Part shown: in pieces, positions 6,351 to 8,310 of the stretch | Layout: each line of letters opens with the position of its first letter | How positions within the stretch are numbered: position 1 is the first letter of the stretch | From: an uncultured Clostridia bacterium | Lineage (GTDB): Bacteria; Bacillota; Clostridia; TANB77; CAG-508 | Direction of reading: 5' to 3' | Assembly: GCA_947628885.1 (NCBI GenBank) | Contig: CANRBO010000050.1 | Span: forward strand, 1-8,310 | Length of the DNA: 8,310 nucleotides | Translations under genes and position numbers: made by a program | The notes under the pieces: generated by a model | Seen by the model: the letters and a program-made list of their open reading frames with translations, nothing else | Database searches by the model: none | What the model was told of the DNA's origin: nothing

Positions 6351-6376
6351 ATAACTGGTAATTTCTGTTATGTCAA
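6348..6376 (-). promoter_or_regulatory. Consensus sigma-A promoter of the surface-protein gene
   Basis: The minus strand reads TTGACA (6376-6371), 17 bp, TATAAT (6353-6348), an exact match to both sigma-A hexamers with optimal spacing. The predicted start is near 6341, giving an untranslated leader of about 209 nt before the ATG at 6132. Two TGTCGAA motifs lie just upstream. Such a perfect promoter implies strong basal transcription unless it is restrained. Confidence 0.8.
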
Positions 6377-6385
6377 GAAAAATCG

Positions 6386-6402
6386 TTCGACAAAATTCGA
6401 CA
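6386..6402 (-). promoter_or_regulatory. Two tandem candidate Spo0A boxes
   Basis: The minus strand has TGTCGAA at 6402-6396 and again at 6392-6386, ten base pairs apart. They begin nine bases upstream of the -35 box. TGNCGAA is the published core of the Spo0A binding box, and tandem boxes one helical turn apart are typical for that regulator. Boxes at this distance could activate the sigma-A promoter or block it. The assignment rests on the motif alone; spo0A itself is not in this window. Confidence 0.45.
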
Positions 6403-6450
6403 AAATAGTTATTATAAAATTTAAGCATATATATAGTTATTTTTGAAACT

Positions 6451-6477
6451 GCCGTGCAGAGCGTTTGAATCAAGTTA
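6451..6477. repeat. Degenerate fragment of the GC-rich repeat at the recO 3' end
   Basis: Aligns without gaps to positions 36-62 and 223-249 of the two full repeats, with 21 of 27 bases identical. The core GCAG(A/G)GCGTTTGAA is shared in the same orientation. It ends exactly at the recO stop codon (6475-6477). The full copies likewise follow the folC stop. The CTGC-CGT-GCAG mini-hairpin at 6450-6460 has no exact equivalent in the full copies. Confidence 0.55.
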
Positions 6478-7188
6478 TTCAAACTCCTTTTCAAGACATT
6501 TATTTAGATAAGTTTTTGTTAAAATTCTTAATTCTTGCTTATTCTCATCAGACAAATCAAATGAAAATATTTTTTTTGGATCAGCCCAAATTATATATTT
6601 TATTGCTTTTACTGTTGAATCTGATAAATATATTGCCCCTTTATCAATCTTTCCACAGCTTTTACATTTCAATCCATTATCTTTTAAGCTGAAATAATTT
6701 AGTTCTTCCTGCTTTCCACAATTTACACATTTTTCAACAACTGGTCTAAATCCTATTATGCTTAGTAATCTTAATTTAAAAATCGATAGTATTAATTCTA
6801 AGTCTTTATCTGATTCTGATATCATATATATTGTATTTAAGGTTAATTGTAATATTCTGTATGTATTCTGATTTTCATCTGTTACATCATTTACAATTTT
6901 AGCCACTTGAGACGCATATTTCAGCTTGTCAATATCTAATCTTATATTGTAAAAAATTTCTATCGGTTCTGCTGAATTAATATTGTAACTGCTTACTCCT
7001 TTATATATTAAAAACTCCCCAAAACATAGGAATTGTGTACCAGCCATAAGAGCACTTTTCGGTCTTCTTGCTCCTTTTGCGGCACATCCAATTTTTCCTA
7101 AGTCCGGGGTGAGCAGAGTTATCATTTTATCATTATCACCCATATTACTTTGGGCTAAAACAATCCCTTTAGTTTTTATAACTCCCAT
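6475..7188 (-). CDS. recO: DNA repair protein RecO
   Basis: Recombination mediator that, with RecR, loads RecA onto SSB-coated single-stranded DNA. The 237-residue protein begins MGVIKTKGIVLAQ, typical of the N-terminal OB-fold. It continues through KGARRPKS (38-45) and the helical domain to a zinc finger, Cys154-x2-Cys157 and Cys175-x2-Cys178. The C-terminus is of normal length. The start is chosen from family alignment; AAGGA lies 12 nt upstream, somewhat far. It sits 77 bp after the YqzL-like gene and is the last gene of the era cluster. Its last codons abut the GC-rich repeat fragment, with a terminator about 125 bp further on. Confidence 0.94.
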   Translation of the reverse strand: MGVIKTKGIVLAQSNMGDNDKMITLLTPDLGKIGCAAKGARRPKSALMAGTQFLCFGEFLIYKGVSSYNINSAEPIEIFYNIRLDIDKLKYASQVAKIVNDVTDENQNTYRILQLTLNTIYMISESDKDLELILSIFKLRLLSIIGFRPVVEKCVNCGKQEELNYFSLKDNGLKCKSCGKIDKGAIYLSDSTVKAIKYIIWADPKKIFSFDLSDENKQELRILTKTYLNKCLEKEFE

Positions 7189-7265
7189 TTTTGTTATCGT
7201 TCCTTCTTAGCACAAATTCTTAATCACACAGATTTATGTCTGATGTTCTTAAGTATAATGTACTT

Positions 7266-7427
7266 CTAAAATAATTTAATCCTTTCATTTTTTTGTGTTA
7301 TGTCCACATCTTTGATTAACTTTTTATCATTAGCATCTTCCATTGCTTTATCTACTTCTAATAATTCCATAAAAGTATTGATATTGCCCGTATTTTTAAA
7401 AGTATTCCATGCAATTTGTTTTAACAT
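7266..7427 (-). CDS. yqzL: YqzL-like small protein
   Basis: A 53-residue acidic/basic protein with no membrane segment. The N-terminal part, WNTFKNTGNINTFMELLE (7-24), carries the W-x2-F-x2-TGN pattern of the YqzL family. In Bacillus and many other Firmicutes that gene lies between era and recO, as here. AGGAG stands six bases before the ATG, an ideal ribosome binding site. The usual YqzL is shorter; here a charged tail of about 28 residues follows the motif. The function of the family is unknown. Confidence 0.78.
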   Translation of the reverse strand: MLKQIAWNTFKNTGNINTFMELLEVDKAMEDANDKKLIKDVDITQKNERIKLF

Positions 7428-7473
7428 AAGTCACTCCTATCCTTCAGTCTCGAATTTTTTCTAAATTACAGTT

Positions 7474-7500
7474 ATCTAAAAACTATTATTGTTTTTAGAT
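7474..7500 (-). other. Perfect 10-bp stem-loop after era
   Basis: ATCTAAAAAC (7474-7483) and GTTTTTAGAT (7491-7500) form a perfect stem with a 7-nt loop, 13 bp past the era stop and 47 bp before the YqzL-like start. On the minus strand no T-run follows the stem, so full termination is doubtful. It may be a processing or stabilising hairpin between era and yqzL-recO. Confidence 0.5.
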
Positions 7501-7513
7501 GAAGAAATCTTAC

Positions 7514-8310
7514 TTAATCTTTAAACTTGTTTACAAAACTTTCTTGATTTATCCAATCTTCTTTTACCTTTACCCAAAGTTTCAAATTTACTTTAGTTTG
7601 AAGCATTTGCTCTAAATCTTGTCTTGCATAAGTTCCAATTTTTTTAAGCATCTGACCTTGCTTTCCTATTATTATGCCCTTATGTGATTCTCTTAAACAA
7701 AAAATTGTAGCTTCAATGTCGAAAAATTTTTCATCATTTTTTGTTTTTCTTGTTTTCATTTTTGTAGTTTCAACTAATATTCCATGTGGTACTTCGTCTT
7801 GCAGAAGTTTTAATGCTTTTTCTCTAATTGTTTCTTCTACCATTTCTCTTAAAGACTGGTCTGTATACTCTTCTATATCATAATATGCAGGACCTGCTTT
7901 TAAGTTTTTTTCTATTTCTGTTACAATTTCATTTAGATTCTTTTTTTGAGTTACTGATACTGGTATTATCGCTTTAAAATCATATAAATCTTTATATATA
8001 TCTATGATTTGTGCAAGCTTTTCAGCATTAACTAAATCAATTTTGTTTATAACTAATATTGTTGGCTTTTTAGCTTCTTTTAATTTTTCTATAGTTTTTT
8101 CATCTATCCTTGGCATATCAGCTTCAATCACATAAACTACGACATCTACATCAGGAATTGAGCCAATTGCTGATTCTATCATTACATTTCCAAGCTTTGA
8201 TTTTGGCTTGTGAATTCCTGGTGTATCTATTATTATTATTTGCGAATTTTCTCTATTTATTATTCCTTTAATAACTTTTCTAGTAGTTTGTGGTTTATTT
8301 GTAATAGCAG
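7514..8310 (-). CDS. era: GTPase Era (5' end beyond the window)
   Basis: Ras-like GTPase that binds the 3' end of 16S rRNA and assists assembly of the 30S subunit. The frame stays open to the window edge, so 264 residues are visible. About 35 N-terminal ones are missing, including the G1 P-loop. Seen are the switch motif PQTTR (G2), DTPGIHKPKSK (G3) and VINKIDLV (G4). The C-terminal KH domain carries the RNA-binding loop IIGKQGQMLKKIG, and the protein ends VKVKEDWINQESFVNKFKD. The ATG at 8182 is internal, because the G2 and G3 motifs lie upstream of it. It heads the visible era-yqzL-recO run. Confidence 0.96.
   Translation of the reverse strand, partial: AITNKPQTTRKVIKGIINRENSQIIIIDTPGIHKPKSKLGNVMIESAIGSIPDVDVVVYVIEADMPRIDEKTIEKLKEAKKPTILVINKIDLVNAEKLAQIIDIYKDLYDFKAIIPVSVTQKKNLNEIVTEIEKNLKAGPAYYDIEEYTDQSLREMVEETIREKALKLLQDEVPHGILVETTKMKTRKTKNDEKFFDIEATIFCLRESHKGIIIGKQGQMLKKIGTYARQDLEQMLQTKVNLKLWVKVKEDWINQESFVNKFKD

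Noticed and set aside
6404..6441. 9-bp direct repeat ATAGTTATT upstream of the Spo0A-type boxes
   Set aside because: Short, AT-only apart from one base, and not in a spacing that supports an operator; chance is likely.
6306..6494. Minus-strand open frame of 62 codons between recO and the adhesin
   Set aside because: It starts inside recO and runs through the promoter, boxes and terminator hairpin; no ribosome binding site and no motif.
6465..6692. Plus-strand open frame of 75 codons over the recO 3' half
   Set aside because: Antisense to the RecO zinc-finger region, with low-complexity hydrophobic composition.
7717..7725. A further TGTCGAA motif
   Set aside because: Single copy within the era coding region, far from any promoter; taken as chance.
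7674..7883. Plus-strand open frame of 69 codons
   Set aside because: Antisense to the Era KH domain; no ribosome binding site.

Overview
The window comes from a very AT-rich, low-GC Gram-positive bacterium, most likely an uncultured member of the Clostridia. The evidence is the era-yqzL-recO gene order, strong AGGAG ribosome binding sites, sigma-A promoters with near-consensus boxes, a cell-wall-anchored MucBP surface protein and possible Spo0A boxes. Every protein gene lies on the minus strand, so transcription runs from the right edge to the left edge.

Right part (8310 to about 6475): the 3' 264 codons of the GTPase gene era (its start lies off the window), a 53-residue YqzL-like gene, and recO. 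This is a conserved housekeeping cluster for ribosome assembly and recombinational repair. A GC-rich fragment resembling the repeats at the left edge lies across the recO stop codon. Beyond it is a hairpin plus T-run that probably terminates the cluster.

Middle (6475 to 3583): a 342-bp gene-free regulatory stretch, then an 849-residue secreted protein. The protein has a signal peptide, a fibro-slime domain, five MucBP-like repeats, a DUF11-like domain and an MPRTG sorting signal. The stretch holds an exact TTGACA-17-TATAAT promoter, two tandem TGTCGAA motifs (Spo0A-box consensus) upstream of it, and a long AU-rich leader. The leader has three 33-bp tandem repeats and a hairpin next to the ribosome binding site. 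This single-gene module carries the most unusual regulation in the window.

Left part (3510 to 291): an apparent operon pth - RNase E/G - folC with its own sigma-A promoter. The RNase E/G gene is split by a frameshift just after its 5'-sensor Arg-Thr pair. Its C-terminal half also ends before the zinc-link and small domain.

Left edge (1 to 290): two copies of an 87-bp GC-rich repeat, identical except for one base in a hairpin loop. They flank an AT-rich spacer with a long inverted repeat. The repeat has no coding potential that I can see and looks like an interspersed element placed at gene 3' ends. It is the best candidate here for something undescribed.
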